Shown: positions 1 through 9,699, numbered from the stretch's first letter. The stretch is 64,000 nt of DNA from Pyrinomonadaceae bacterium (GCA_021228405.1 JAJQRF010000010.1:62001-126000), one strand, 5' to 3'. Notes: generated by a model not told the origin, from the sequence alone. Numbers and translations are program-made.

Positions 1-63
1 AAAGGTGCAAGCGAAATGTTTTCCTGCACCTGAATTGTTTTAGGCACTTTTATAAAAAATTGA

Positions 64-116
64 TTTAAATAAAACAAGCGAAAATCCAAGCTGTAGAAGC
101 TCCTGATTTTCGCTTG
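64..116 (-). terminator. intrinsic terminator after the TPR gene
   Basis: Arms CAAGCGAAAATC (75-86) and GATTTTCGCTTG (105-116) form a 12-bp stem. Read on the minus strand the stem is followed by TTTTATTTAAATC. It lies just past the stop at 127, so it probably ends the TPR transcript. Confidence 0.7.
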
Positions 117-126
117 CCGGTCGTTT

Positions 127-1953
127 CTATTTTGCGTTCAGCATCAAAACTTCGAGTTTTTGAGCTTCGCCCGGCGCAAGATTTTTCAATTTGTCGATTA
201 TCTTTTGCGCTTCCTTTTTATTTTTGTTGCGAATTTGCGATTCGGCTAAACCAGACCACGCCGCGACATAATTCGGGTCTTTATCGACCGCCTTTTGAAA
301 ATACGTGATCGCATTCGGAACATCGCCGTTTTTACGGTAAGCTACACCGAGTGCGTAAAGTGCAAACGTCCAATCTCCGCGTTTATCCGTAACCTGCTTC
401 AAAACGTCGATTGCCGCCGGATATTCGGCGAGGTCGATATAAATACTTCCCAGATTTACGAGCGGTGCTTCGACAAATTTCGGATTCAACGAGATTGCCT
501 TCAACAACGCAACTTTTGCTTTTTCAAGCTTCGGTTTGCCTTCCGCTTCATTTCTCGAAGCCATATCGATACGTCCCGCGCTGTAATATGCCCAGCCGAG
601 ATTGGTGTAATCAGCCGCGTTCGGACTTAATTCGACGGCTTTTTCCAGACTCGTGATCGCCGTGTTCCACTTGCAACGCACCGCTTTGCGCATATTTATT
701 TCGCATTGTCTGCCGATTACGTAACCGATCTTGCTGTAAATCTCGGCGGTTTCATCCTTGCTGTAATTCGGGTCGCGCTGGATGAAAATGGTTGCCATAT
801 TATAATTGCTTTCGGCATTGTTGTAATCGGGAATCTGACGATAAGCGTCGCCGAGATTGACGTAAACATCGATGTTATCGTTTTTTAATTTCTTCGCGGC
901 TTCAAACGCCTTCACCGAATCCGTGTATTTGCCTATTTCATAATAAATATTTCCGAGTTCAAAATTAGCTTCAAAATACTGCGGTTTAAGTTTAACGGCT
1001 TCACTGAACGCGATGGCGGCATCTTCATTCTGATTCAATCTTTGCAGTGCTTCACCGACCCTGAAATGTAATTCGGCATTGCCCGAATCGGCTTTGAGAG
1101 CCTGACGAAACGCAGTCAGGGATTCCTGATTGCGATTTTGTGCATAGCGAACCAATCCTAAAAAGTATTGCGTATCGGCATCATCGGGCGACACGGCAAG
1201 CGCGCGGGATAAAAACGTATCGGCTTTGGCGATTTCGCCTTTTTGGTAATAAAGAATGCCGAGCGGGACGTTGATTTCCGTCAAATCCTTATCAAAGGAT
1301 AAAGCCTTTTCATAATTTGCAATGGCTTCGTCGTCTTTTTCAAGTGCGGAATAAACTTCGCCCAGTCCGAAAAACGCAACTGCGTTTTTCGGGTTATTCG
1401 TCAAAGCTTCTTCAAAATATCCTTTTGCCGTTTCGGGCTTTTCTTCCACAAGGAAAGAATTTCCCTTTAATGAAAGAGCTTCGCTCAAACCTGATTTTGC
1501 ACTCGCATTTTTAGCGTCGAGCGTGACGGATTCACGGAAAAATTCGATAGCCTTATCCGTGTTTTCCTGATCGATATAATATTCCCCGACTCCTGCAAAT
1601 ATTTTTGAGGCTTCCGCTTTCGGCATCGAATTTGTGGCAGCCGGAATATTATTCGGATCGAACGACTTGGTTCTGGAACGGCGCGGCGTTACTTTGGCGA
1701 TAGCGACAAATTGTTTCGTTACTTTTCTGGCGGTTTCAACCCGTTGCGCCTTCGTTCGTTTCACTTTTGCCGTCGAAACAAACTTTCTCGGCGCGGATTT
1801 AGCCGACGATCTGAAAACAAAGACGCTCGAACCGCCCGTAATGTCACTTACCGAAACAAGTTCCTGTCCTTTCACCGGTAAACTTCCGATAAAAAAGCTG
1901 AATACCAAAAAAGAACCGATGAATCCTTTCTGCCAACCGAATTTTTTGTGCAT
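127..1953 (-). CDS. exported tetratricopeptide-repeat protein
   Basis: A 608-residue protein. The start chosen is the ATG at 1953, preceded by GGAAGAGGAAA at good spacing; the longer frame to 2019 adds 22 residues without an obvious ribosome site. The N-terminus (MHKKFGWQKGF, then a hydrophobic stretch ending near VKGQ) looks like a signal peptide. Residues about 60-100 are basic and low in complexity. From about residue 120 to the end there are tandem 34-residue TPR units with the usual A-x-x-x-F/Y pattern (for example AIEFFRESVTLDAKNASA, AIANYEKALSFDKDLTE). TPR arrays are protein-docking scaffolds; the partner cannot be read from sequence. The next gene upstream, also on the minus strand, has its own terminator, so this is probably a single-gene transcript. 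Confidence 0.85.
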   Translation of the reverse strand: MHKKFGWQKGFIGSFLVFSFFIGSLPVKGQELVSVSDITGGSSVFVFRSSAKSAPRKFVSTAKVKRTKAQRVETARKVTKQFVAIAKVTPRRSRTKSFDPNNIPAATNSMPKAEASKIFAGVGEYYIDQENTDKAIEFFRESVTLDAKNASAKSGLSEALSLKGNSFLVEEKPETAKGYFEEALTNNPKNAVAFFGLGEVYSALEKDDEAIANYEKALSFDKDLTEINVPLGILYYQKGEIAKADTFLSRALAVSPDDADTQYFLGLVRYAQNRNQESLTAFRQALKADSGNAELHFRVGEALQRLNQNEDAAIAFSEAVKLKPQYFEANFELGNIYYEIGKYTDSVKAFEAAKKLKNDNIDVYVNLGDAYRQIPDYNNAESNYNMATIFIQRDPNYSKDETAEIYSKIGYVIGRQCEINMRKAVRCKWNTAITSLEKAVELSPNAADYTNLGWAYYSAGRIDMASRNEAEGKPKLEKAKVALLKAISLNPKFVEAPLVNLGSIYIDLAEYPAAIDVLKQVTDKRGDWTFALYALGVAYRKNGDVPNAITYFQKAVDKDPNYVAAWSGLAESQIRNKNKKEAQKIIDKLKNLAPGEAQKLEVLMLNAK

Positions 1954-2062
1954 TATTTTCCTCTTCCAAGTTTTTACTACTTTCTCATTCGTAAAACAAG
2001 CCATTTCGACCAATGGCAACTATTTGATGACGATTTTTCAAAATGATTTTGCAGTTATATAA

Positions 2063-2099
2063 AAAGGCGGTTTGAATAATCAATACTCAAACCGCCTTT
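2063..2099 (-). terminator. intrinsic terminator after the delta-60/FG-GAP gene
   Basis: A perfect 13-bp stem, AAAGGCGGTTTGA with TCAAACCGCCTTT. On the minus strand it is followed by TTATATAAC. It lies 19 bp past the stop of the gene at 2118. Confidence 0.8.
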
Positions 2100-2117
2100 G
2101 CATCATCGATTCAATTG

Positions 2118-5100
2118 TTATTGAACGAAAGAGTTTTGGATGGGAAGGTCACTGTTTGCTCCGAACGTCAGTGCCTGAAATCCGCTCGTCGATCTCAGCA
2201 GATACCACGTCCCGTCGGCGGGGCGATACACGCCGACATCCGCTCGTCCGTCGCCGTCGTAGTCCGCCGCCACCGGTTTGTCGCCCGCTTGTCCGAACGT
2301 CAAAATCGTGTTCGTGTTGTTACTGCTGTTGTAGATCGCCCACAGTCCGTTTCTGAAGATCGCCGCATCCGTTTTCCCGTCGCCGTCATAATCGGCAGGA
2401 ACTAATTTGTCGCCCGCCAAGCCCCACAATGCCGCCCGCAAGTGAACACCGTTCTGACTGCTTGCCGCATAAAACCACTCTCCCGTCGAAGGACGGAACA
2501 CGGCAGGATCAGACTTGCCGTCGCCGTCGAAATCGCCGATCACGGGCTGATCGCCGACCGCACCGAACACAACCGAAGTAAAACTGCTGGTGCCGTTGAT
2601 AAGCCGATACCAGGTGCGGTTTGCCGGACGGAACACGACGAAATCGGCTTTCCCGTCGCCGTCCACATCAGAAGGAAGCGGCACGTCGCCTGACTGTCCC
2701 CAGGTCGTCACGGTTTGCAGGTTATTGTTGGCGGAAGCCGCGTAAACCCAGATACCCGAAGAAGGACGGAAAATAGAAATATCGGTTTTGCCGTCGCCAT
2801 CAAAATCGGCGGGAGTCAAAACATCGCCGCTTGCGCCGAAATATGAATAGCTGAATTGATAATTACTGCCAAGCAATTGATACCAGACAAAATTCGACGG
2901 ACGAAACACGCCGATGTCGGATTGCCCGTCACCGTCGAAGTCAAACGGCGTTATCGATCTCAGCGGAACATTTTGCAGTCTTGCGATGCCTGTCCGTGTG
3001 ATGTTCCCGATCGATGAGAAATTTCCGCCGATGACAGTTTTCCCGTCTGCCTGTAATGCCAAAGAAAGAACTGAAGAATTTGCGCCCTCACTTAAAAATA
3101 ATTTATCTAAATTTCCATTAGGTTTAAGTCTGACAATGTTTTTTCGCGGATTGTCGTTTAATTTATCAAACGTTCCGCCGACAATTATCGAACCGTCCGA
3201 ATGCAAAAGCATTTTAGATAAAACCGTCGTGTTTCCGCTCAAAGTGAAATTTGTCGTTTGAAACCCTGTGTCTGCGCTTCCGTTCGGGTTTAGTCTGAAA
3301 ATCTGATTTGAACGGATCAAATATTTACCGTCCGGTTGGCGAATGATTTCGTTAACGTTGCCGACATTTCCGGCGTTAAACCCTGTGTCGGTGCTTCCGT
3401 CAGAGTTGAGCCGTGCTATGTTTGTCCGCGCAAATCCGTTGATACCTGAAAAAATGCCGCCGACGGTTATTTTTCCGCCTGATTCAATGACTATCGAACG
3501 AATTGCGGCTGAATTTAAGATAACCGAAAAGCTGTTATCCAAACTTCCGTCCGTATTCAGTCTGACCAAAGCATTTCTCGCTTGCCCGTTTACGTTCGTG
3601 AAAGAACCGCCGACGAGTATTTTTCCGTCGCTCTGAACGCTGACGGCATCGATTCCGCCCGTGAACGCGGCTGTAAACGTGTTGTCTAAACTTCCGTTCG
3701 CATTCAAGCGGGCAATATTCTGAATCGGCGTGCCGTTATAGCTCGAAATTATTCCGCCGATCAATATTTTGCCGTCGTTTTGCAGTGCAATGACCGAAAC
3801 GACCGAATTCGGTCCGCTCCCCGTGTCAAATGTCGCATCAGCCGTTCCGTCAGGATTCAAACGTGCCAATCTTATATTGTTGACATTATTAACTTTTGAA
3901 AATGTTCCTGAAATGATGATCTTCTGATCGGTTTGAACAGCCAGAGTCTGAACCGAACCGACGGCGGCTAAAACGGGATTTCTGAATGTAACGTCGATAG
4001 TTCCGTCAACGTTCAAACGCCCGTATTGCGGAATATTTCCCGTTAATTGCCCGTAATAAACGATTTTTCCCGATGCGTCCAGACTCCAGTCATTCAGACC
4101 GATAAAGTTTGCCGCAAAACTGCTGTCAGCCGTTCCGTCCTGATTGAATCTGAAAAATACTCCATTGGCAAAATCGCCCTCAACCAATATTTTCTGATCC
4201 GGCTGAACACGAACTTTTTTGACGACACGCGAGATCGTCAACGGATAAGTCAACGAAGGATTAAACGAAAAATCGAGTCCTTGATTAGCATTAAGCCGTG
4301 CGACACCGTTTCGCTCAACTCCGTTCACGGTCGTAAAATAACCGCCAAAATCTATTTTCCCGTCGTCCTGCACGTCAAAACTCGTTACCTGCGGTCTTAT
4401 CTGAAGCGTCAGATCGTAAGTTAGAACGGGCGACTCGAAAGCCGTATCTTTACTGCCGTCCGTATTTAATCTGAATAAAAATCCGTTTGTGTGTGCGCCG
4501 CCGATCAGCACTTTTCCGTCCGGCAAAACCTTAAGCTGTCCGAAGGCTTGTCCGCCGCGAATATTAAAATTCAGCGTCGCAAACGAAGTGTCGATGCTTC
4601 CGTCGTTGTTGAGCCTGTTCAGGTTTGCCACCGTGACAAACGGTGCGGCACTGTATTTAATGCCGTAAGCCCTGCCGTCCGGCGCAGCGGCTAAAATCCT
4701 GACCGCGCTCGAAACTCCCGTCACATCCGAATTAAGTGCCGAAACGTATGAATTGTCGAGGCTTCCGTCCGAATTGAAACGATAAATGCGCGGAAGTCCG
4801 TTATTCGTTCCAGCGACGATAATTTTGCCGTCAGGCTGGACGACGGCACTCGATATGCCTGTGAAAACAACACTGCACTGATTGCATAAAAAGGAATCGT
4901 CGAGCGAACCGTCGGAATTTAAACGAGCGATAAAAGGACGCGCAACGCCGTTGACGTTATTGACTTTGTAAATAAGAATTTTTCCGTCAGGTTGGAGCGT
5001 TAAATAGCCGCTTATATCCGTGTCGGTTCCGTTTGAAAGCGAAGTATTAAAGCTTTGATCGATCTGGTTCGACTGTGCCGACAGATTCTGCACAAAACCA

Positions 5101-5168
5101 CAAAACAAAAGATTAGCCAAAAATATGAAAAGAGCAATTTTTTTTTCGGGAATAAATTTCACAGACAT
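2118..5168 (-). CDS. secreted delta-60 / FG-GAP (VCBS) repeat protein
   Basis: A 1016-residue exported protein. The ATG at 5168 follows AAAGGAGAAACTCT, a strong ribosome site. The N-terminal signal peptide has a hydrophobic core (IALFIFLANLLFCGFV) and ends near LSAQS. Residues about 35-700 hold many roughly 50-residue delta-60 beta-propeller-like repeats with the signature L-N-x-D-G-S-x-D-x-S-F alternating with Q-x-D-G-K-I-L-V-G-G. Residues about 715-1016 hold about six FG-GAP/VCBS repeats with Ca-binding-like D-F-D-G-D-G-x-x-D motifs and V-F-R-P-S/A. Both repeat classes fold as propeller or beta-sandwich surface domains. No catalytic motif and no C-terminal sorting signal was seen. Probably a surface or matrix protein. 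Confidence 0.9.
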   Translation of the reverse strand: MSVKFIPEKKIALFIFLANLLFCGFVQNLSAQSNQIDQSFNTSLSNGTDTDISGYLTLQPDGKILIYKVNNVNGVARPFIARLNSDGSLDDSFLCNQCSVVFTGISSAVVQPDGKIIVAGTNNGLPRIYRFNSDGSLDNSYVSALNSDVTGVSSAVRILAAAPDGRAYGIKYSAAPFVTVANLNRLNNDGSIDTSFATLNFNIRGGQAFGQLKVLPDGKVLIGGAHTNGFLFRLNTDGSKDTAFESPVLTYDLTLQIRPQVTSFDVQDDGKIDFGGYFTTVNGVERNGVARLNANQGLDFSFNPSLTYPLTISRVVKKVRVQPDQKILVEGDFANGVFFRFNQDGTADSSFAANFIGLNDWSLDASGKIVYYGQLTGNIPQYGRLNVDGTIDVTFRNPVLAAVGSVQTLAVQTDQKIIISGTFSKVNNVNNIRLARLNPDGTADATFDTGSGPNSVVSVIALQNDGKILIGGIISSYNGTPIQNIARLNANGSLDNTFTAAFTGGIDAVSVQSDGKILVGGSFTNVNGQARNALVRLNTDGSLDNSFSVILNSAAIRSIVIESGGKITVGGIFSGINGFARTNIARLNSDGSTDTGFNAGNVGNVNEIIRQPDGKYLIRSNQIFRLNPNGSADTGFQTTNFTLSGNTTVLSKMLLHSDGSIIVGGTFDKLNDNPRKNIVRLKPNGNLDKLFLSEGANSSVLSLALQADGKTVIGGNFSSIGNITRTGIARLQNVPLRSITPFDFDGDGQSDIGVFRPSNFVWYQLLGSNYQFSYSYFGASGDVLTPADFDGDGKTDISIFRPSSGIWVYAASANNNLQTVTTWGQSGDVPLPSDVDGDGKADFVVFRPANRTWYRLINGTSSFTSVVFGAVGDQPVIGDFDGDGKSDPAVFRPSTGEWFYAASSQNGVHLRAALWGLAGDKLVPADYDGDGKTDAAIFRNGLWAIYNSSNNTNTILTFGQAGDKPVAADYDGDGRADVGVYRPADGTWYLLRSTSGFQALTFGANSDLPIQNSFVQ

Positions 5169-5324
5169 AGAGTTTCTCCTTTAAGAAGAATGAAAATTGA
5201 CAGCAATCCGGCTGAAGCGGCTGAAGACCTTTAGATTATGTAGAAGACTTATTGGCTGAATTTACACTAAATCGACTTAGACGAAATACTATTCGATGCA
5301 AAGGCAGATTCATTTTTAATAGAA

Positions 5325-5452
5325 GCTATCTCAAAAATACAAAAAGTATCGTTAAGCAAGCGGTCTGCGACCGCGTTAACCGCTAATTTGTTACTTGAAA
5401 CGCGGTCACAGACCGCTTGCTTAACCCTCAATTATATTTTTGAGATAACTTG
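5325..5452. repeat. imperfect inverted repeat, MITE-like
   Basis: Outer arms AGCTATCTCAAAAATA (about 5324-5339) and TATTTTTGAGATAACTT (5436-5452) flank inner arms GTTAAGCAAGCGGTCTG (5351-5367) and CAGACCGCTTGCTTAAC (5409-5425). The whole could fold as a hairpin of about 125 bp. No reading frame lies inside. This is a typical non-coding palindromic element; no target duplication was recognised. Confidence 0.7.
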
Positions 5453-5573
5453 TAGAAGGATTATACTTTCGGTCATTGACCAAAGTAAAGATTTTTTTGT
5501 TCTGCCCGCTCATTTATTTTTTGCCCTGATTGGAAGCAATAACAGTATTTTCAATTCAATCCGCCTCAACTCC

Positions 5574-5790
5574 TGACCAATGAAGATGGTTTCTTGAGCC
5601 GTGAACATCATCCATTGACCAATGAATCTCATTTCTTGAGCCGTGAATCTCATTCATTGCCCCGTGGACGGCGTTTCTTGAGCCGTGAATCTCATTCATT
5701 GCCCCGTGGACGGCGTTTCTTGGTCAATAAACCTAATTCATTAAGCCGTGAACGTCATCCATTGGTCAATGGATGACGTTCACGGCTTAA
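5574..5790. repeat. degenerate 21-bp tandem array ending in a perfect hairpin
   Basis: Ten consecutive 21-bp units start at 5574, 5595, 5616 and so on to 5763. Each unit joins a head (TGACCAATGA, TGAGCCGTGA, TGCCCCGTGG or TGGTCAATAA) to a tail (such as ATCTCATTCAT or ACGGCGTTTCT), and heads and tails recombine freely. The last part, 5741-5790, is a perfect 24-bp inverted repeat around a GT centre. In one plus-strand frame the array reads as 7-residue repeats (LSRESHS/LPRGRRF). No convincing ribosome site was found, so coding is doubtful. Confidence 0.85.
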
Positions 5791-5845
5791 CAAAAAATGA
5801 ATATTTACTCGTATTTCTTGGAATTTAGAGAAATCGACTGTTTTT

Positions 5846-6631
5846 TTATCGGCTGATATTGTTCTTTCGTCTTTTCACCATAAAATTTCTAAGCTGACGA
5901 AACGGAAAGCGGTTGGCAAAACGGCGGAATTCGTCGTTGGTCTGCAATGAAAAAAGATAGCTTTGATGATTGTCGATCAACCTTTCAAGAATGTGCGGAT
6001 TTTTATGCAGCGGAAAATCGCCGATCTCGACGACGAAAACGATGTGCGGAAGAATGTATGCGCGATACGAAATTCCCTTTTCATCCAGATAATTCAAGCT
6101 GTCGGCGATTCCGATGTAAGTAATGTGCGAATCGTGAAACATAATCGCGCCGTTTTCCGCCAGAACGCTCTGACAAAATTTGAAATCGCGCAAAACCGCC
6201 GCATCCGTATGTTCGCCATCGATAAAGCATAGATCGATCTTGTCGGGAACCTGCGAAGTCGAAATCTCGGAAGAATCGCCGTCGATGGTGATGATCTTGT
6301 CCATTTTTTCGGGCGCAACTTCGTTAAGTTTTTCGAGCATTCGCGCCGTCGAGTTGTTTTCGTATAAATAATCGATGCCGCGCGCGTCGGGCTGAATCGC
6401 CGGACGCTTATCGATCGAATAGATTTTCGCGCATTTATCGTCGAGAAGATGCGGCTGAATGCTCCCGCCGAGATACGAACCGATTTCCAGATAATTGTAA
6501 TTCGGCTTTAATTCACGCGTCGCCGATTGAATTGCTAGAAGTGTTTTTTTGTCGGGTTCGGTCGATTGGCTGTAGATTTTCTCAAAAAGTTTCGGATCGA
6601 GATTTTCGATCAGGGCTTCAAAATTATTCAT
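5846..6631 (-). CDS. class I SAM-dependent methyltransferase (Methyltransf_24 type)
   Basis: Start set at the ATG at 6631 (MNNFEALIENL); the frame stays open to 6745 but the extra part is Phe/Lys-rich and unlike the family. The protein has about 261 residues. The SAM-binding loop is Y-L-E-I-G-S-Y-L-G-G-S; an acidic residue follows strand 2 (IYSIDKRP), then I-D-G-D-S-S-E and the D-L-C-F-I-D-G-E-H-T strand-4/5 motif, which in the family binds metal or SAM. The C-terminal part has MFHDSH, as in family members fused to sugar or cephalosporin-hydroxylase-like O-methyltransferases. The substrate is unknown, possibly a surface glycan or small metabolite. It stands alone between a tandem array and the divergent EF-G gene. 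The ribosome site is weak, so the start is uncertain. Confidence 0.75.
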   Translation of the reverse strand: MNNFEALIENLDPKLFEKIYSQSTEPDKKTLLAIQSATRELKPNYNYLEIGSYLGGSIQPHLLDDKCAKIYSIDKRPAIQPDARGIDYLYENNSTARMLEKLNEVAPEKMDKIITIDGDSSEISTSQVPDKIDLCFIDGEHTDAAVLRDFKFCQSVLAENGAIMFHDSHITYIGIADSLNYLDEKGISYRAYILPHIVFVVEIGDFPLHKNPHILERLIDNHQSYLFSLQTNDEFRRFANRFPFRQLRNFMVKRRKNNISR

Positions 6632-6924
6632 ACTGAAATTTTCGCAAACATTAAGATTAAAGCAAAAATCGATCTGAAACAAAAACACTTTAATAATCTT
6701 TTCTGATTTGCAGATAAATAATCCGTAATCTTGCCCTTTTTTCACTTAGGGTATAAATTTAATTCTTACCTACAAACCGTGTTTCAGTTCTTTGTAAGGG
6801 ACGCAGAATTTGGTCATTTTCCGATGAACAGATCGTTTTTGTATTTTAAATTCCGAATGGCAAACAGAAAACGGACACGGCGCAGGCTAATTCTAAATAT
6901 AAAAATAAGGAGATTTTGCCGACT

Positions 6925-9030
6925 ATGAAAGCATTTTCAACAGAAAACTTAAGAAATTTAGCTGTCATTGGTCACGGCGACTCAGGTAAAACTCAGTTAG
7001 TGAGTTCAATGCTGCACATCGCCGGGGCGACACAACGTTGGGGTAAGGTTGATGAAGGAACGACCGTTACGGATCATGACGAGGATTCCATCGAAAGAAA
7101 GGTTTCGCTCAACAACAATTTTGCACATCTCGAATATAAAGACACCAAATTCAATTTGATCGATACGCCTGGCTACGCCGCTTTCGTTTCGCACGCGCGT
7201 CCGGCTTGCCGTGTCGCCGATTGCGCGCTGGTGGTCGTTGACGGCGTGAACGGAATCGAAGTTCAGACGGAAAAAACGTGGAGTTACGCGAACGAGTTTC
7301 TGCTTCCGCGTTTTATGGTTATCAACAAGCTCGATAAGGAACGCGCCGATTTCGGTCACGCGCTCGACACGGCAAAAGAATCTTTTGCACGTTCGATCGT
7401 GCCGTTTACTTTGCCGATCGGTTCTGAAGAAAACTTCAAAGGTGTCGTCGATGTCGTTCATCAAAAAGCTTATTCGTTTGACGAAAACGGCAAAGCGACC
7501 GAAATTCCGATTCCCGAACAAGGAAGCGAACTCGTCCAATCGACGCGTGAACGACTGATCGAGATCGTCGCCGAATCGGACGACGAATTGATGGAAAAAT
7601 ACTTTGAAAACGGTACTTTGGACGAAGAAGACATTTATCCGAATCTGGCGAAAGCCATTGCGAAAAGCCGTCTGTGCCCGGTTTATGCGGTTTCGTCCGC
7701 CACGCTCGTCGGCTTGTCCATTCTGCTCGATCACATCGTCGAATTTGCGCCGAATCCGGCAACGCACGAATCCGAAAAAGGCTACGCCGACAATGAAATG
7801 ACGAGCGAAAAGATCGCGCGGAAATACAACAACGACGAACCGTTCAGCGCGTATGTTTTCCGCACCATCGCCGACCCGTTTGCCGGCAGAATCAATATTA
7901 TGAAAGTCGTTTCGGGCAAAATTGCGCACGACGCGACGGTTTTCAATTCAACCCGCGAAACGCCCGAACGCCTCGGCGGTTTGCACGTGATTCAAGGGAA
8001 AACTTTGGATAAGGTCGACGCGGCACAAACGGGCGACATTATTGCGGTCGTGAAGCTGAAAGACACGCAAACGGGCGACACGCTCTGCGACAAAGCCAAC
8101 CCGATCGTTTATCCGCCCGTTCAATATCCCGAGGCGGCGATCGCGTTCGCTATCGAACCCAAATCACGCGCCGACGAGGAAAAGATTTCCGTCGCACTGC
8201 ACAAAATTCTGGAAGAAGACCCGAGTTTGCACTTCGACCGTGACGCACAGACGAAGGAATTCATCCTTTCGGGAACGGGACAGCTGCATATCGAAACGGT
8301 TGTCGCCAAACTGCACAAGCGTTATCACGTCGAAGTCGCACTTCATCCGCCGAAGGTTCCGTATAAGGAAACGATCACGGCGCAGGTGGAAGTTCAGGGC
8401 AGACATAAGAAACAATCGGGCGGACGCGGTCAGTTCGGCGATTGCAAATGTATCTTTGAACCGCTCGAACGCGGCGGCGGCTTTGAATGGGTGGACAAAA
8501 TTTTCGGCGGATCGGTTCCCGCAAACTTCCGTCCGGCGATCGAAAAAGGAATTATCGAAGCCGCGCAGGGCGGAGCGGTTGCAGGTTATCCGTTAGTGGA
8601 TTTCAAAGTCACTTTGATAGACGGCAGTTTTCATCCCGTTGACTCGGACGAACACAGTTTTCGCGCCGCCGGCAGAAAAGCGTTTCGCGCCGCCATCGAA
8701 AAAGCCAGACCGACGCTTCTCGAACCCATTATGGATGTCGAAGTGTTCACTCCGCTCGAATTTTCGGGTGATATTATGGGCGATTTGAACTCCCGGCGCG
8801 GCAGAGTGTCGGGAATGGATATGCGCGGTAAACAGCAAGTCATCAAAGCGCAGGTTCCCTTGTCCGAAATGCTCGATTACCAGTCGAAACTGAACTCGAT
8901 CACGCAAGCGCGAGGCAGTTATCATATGCAGTTTTCGCATTACGACCCCTTACCGGGCAATCTCGCCGGAAAAGTGGTCGAAGAAGCCAAAGCCGCCGGC
9001 AGAATCAGATCGCACGAAGACGACGAGTAA
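6925..9030 (+). CDS. EF-G-like translational GTPase (FusA2 type)
   Basis: A 701-residue ribosome-associated GTPase with all five EF-G domains. The ATG at 6925 was chosen, with AAGGAG 12 bp upstream; an in-frame TTG at 6916 sits too close to that site. G1 is GHGDSGKT, G3 is DTPGYAAF and G4 is NKLD. Unlike canonical EF-G, the switch I region lacks the RGITI segment and reads D-E-D-S-I-E-R-K-V-S-L, which is the FusA2/EF-G2 paralogue pattern. Domain IV is recognisable from G-G-R-G-Q-F-G-D and domain V from L-E-P-I-M-D-V-E-V. There are no ribosomal protein neighbours, so this is not the str-operon copy. FusA2-type factors have been linked to slow growth or stress; the role here is inferred. Confidence 0.9.
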   Translation: MKAFSTENLRNLAVIGHGDSGKTQLVSSMLHIAGATQRWGKVDEGTTVTDHDEDSIERKVSLNNNFAHLEYKDTKFNLIDTPGYAAFVSHARPACRVADCALVVVDGVNGIEVQTEKTWSYANEFLLPRFMVINKLDKERADFGHALDTAKESFARSIVPFTLPIGSEENFKGVVDVVHQKAYSFDENGKATEIPIPEQGSELVQSTRERLIEIVAESDDELMEKYFENGTLDEEDIYPNLAKAIAKSRLCPVYAVSSATLVGLSILLDHIVEFAPNPATHESEKGYADNEMTSEKIARKYNNDEPFSAYVFRTIADPFAGRINIMKVVSGKIAHDATVFNSTRETPERLGGLHVIQGKTLDKVDAAQTGDIIAVVKLKDTQTGDTLCDKANPIVYPPVQYPEAAIAFAIEPKSRADEEKISVALHKILEEDPSLHFDRDAQTKEFILSGTGQLHIETVVAKLHKRYHVEVALHPPKVPYKETITAQVEVQGRHKKQSGGRGQFGDCKCIFEPLERGGGFEWVDKIFGGSVPANFRPAIEKGIIEAAQGGAVAGYPLVDFKVTLIDGSFHPVDSDEHSFRAAGRKAFRAAIEKARPTLLEPIMDVEVFTPLEFSGDIMGDLNSRRGRVSGMDMRGKQQVIKAQVPLSEMLDYQSKLNSITQARGSYHMQFSHYDPLPGNLAGKVVEEAKAAGRIRSHEDDE

Positions 9031-9100
9031 GTGATAACGGATAACTGATAACGGAAAATGGAAAATGATTAAGCTGAAATGGCGCAAAATCGTTTTCCAT
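9031..9100. repeat. short-unit simple repeat after the EF-G stop
   Basis: Immediately after the stop, 9-10 bp words repeat (GATAACGGATAACTGATAACG, then GGAAAATGGAAAATG), and a complementary TTTTCCATTTTTCATTTTT follows at 9091. The same GGAAAATGGAAAATG motif recurs at 9725. The function is unknown; the two halves could pair as a weak hairpin. Confidence 0.6.
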
Positions 9101-9138
9101 TTTTCATTTTTAACATTTAACTTATAATAAAAAGCGTT

Positions 9139-9699
9139 ATGGAATTAGCAATTAAAAGATTTCAGTTCACGGTTGACGATTTTAATGCGATGACCGAACA
9201 AGGAATGTTCAGACCGACCGACCGTTTGGAACTGATCGAGGGAGAAATTATCGAAATATCGCCAATTGGAAGACTCCACGCTCGCTGTGTTGATTTATTG
9301 AACCATTTTCTGAACAAATATACTGCCGAAAATGTCATTATTCGGGCGCAAAGTCCGATTATTCTTGATGATTTGAGCGAACCGCAACCCGATATTTCCA
9401 TTTTGCGTTTTCAGGCGGATTTTTATAAACAATCGCATCCCAAAGCCGCCGATATTTTGCTCATTATCGAGGTTTCCGATTCCACGGTCGAATACGATCG
9501 AACTTTAAAGTTTCCCAAATATGCCAGCGCGAAAATTCCCGAAGCGTGGCTGATAAATTTAGAAGCCGAAAGAATCGAAGTTCATTCCAATCCGAAGGAA
9601 AACATTTACGGAATGGTCAAAATCTACCAACGCGGCGAAGAAGTTTTGTCCGAAACAATGCCCGAATTGAAACTCAAAGCCGACGATATTTTAGGTTAG
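9139..9699 (+). CDS. Uma2-family putative endonuclease (DUF820)
   Basis: A 186-residue protein with the Uma2 PD-(D/E)xK fold. F-T-V-D-D-F-N-A-M at the N-terminus and L-E-L-I-E-G-E-I-I-E are family hallmarks. The nuclease core is E-P-Q-P-D-I-S-I-L (acidic residue 1) and I-L-L-I-I-E-V-S-D-S-T, followed by D-R-T-L-K-F-P-K-Y-A, giving D...E-V...K. Uma2 proteins are abundant in cyanobacteria and Acidobacteriota; their target is not known and transposon or restriction roles are only proposed. No clear ribosome site precedes the ATG. Flanked on both sides by simple repeats. Two further Uma2 genes lie at 35702 and 37371. Confidence 0.85.
   Translation: MELAIKRFQFTVDDFNAMTEQGMFRPTDRLELIEGEIIEISPIGRLHARCVDLLNHFLNKYTAENVIIRAQSPIILDDLSEPQPDISILRFQADFYKQSHPKAADILLIIEVSDSTVEYDRTLKFPKYASAKIPEAWLINLEAERIEVHSNPKENIYGMVKIYQRGEEVLSETMPELKLKADDILG

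Noticed and set aside
5574-5790. 21-bp arrays considered as CRISPR
   Set aside because: Units follow each other directly; there are no unique spacers of constant length and no cas genes nearby. The same holds for 13400, 27861 and 55451.
7006-7929. 307-codon frame antisense to the EF-G gene
   Set aside because: Shadow frame; the sense strand codes for a complete GTPase.
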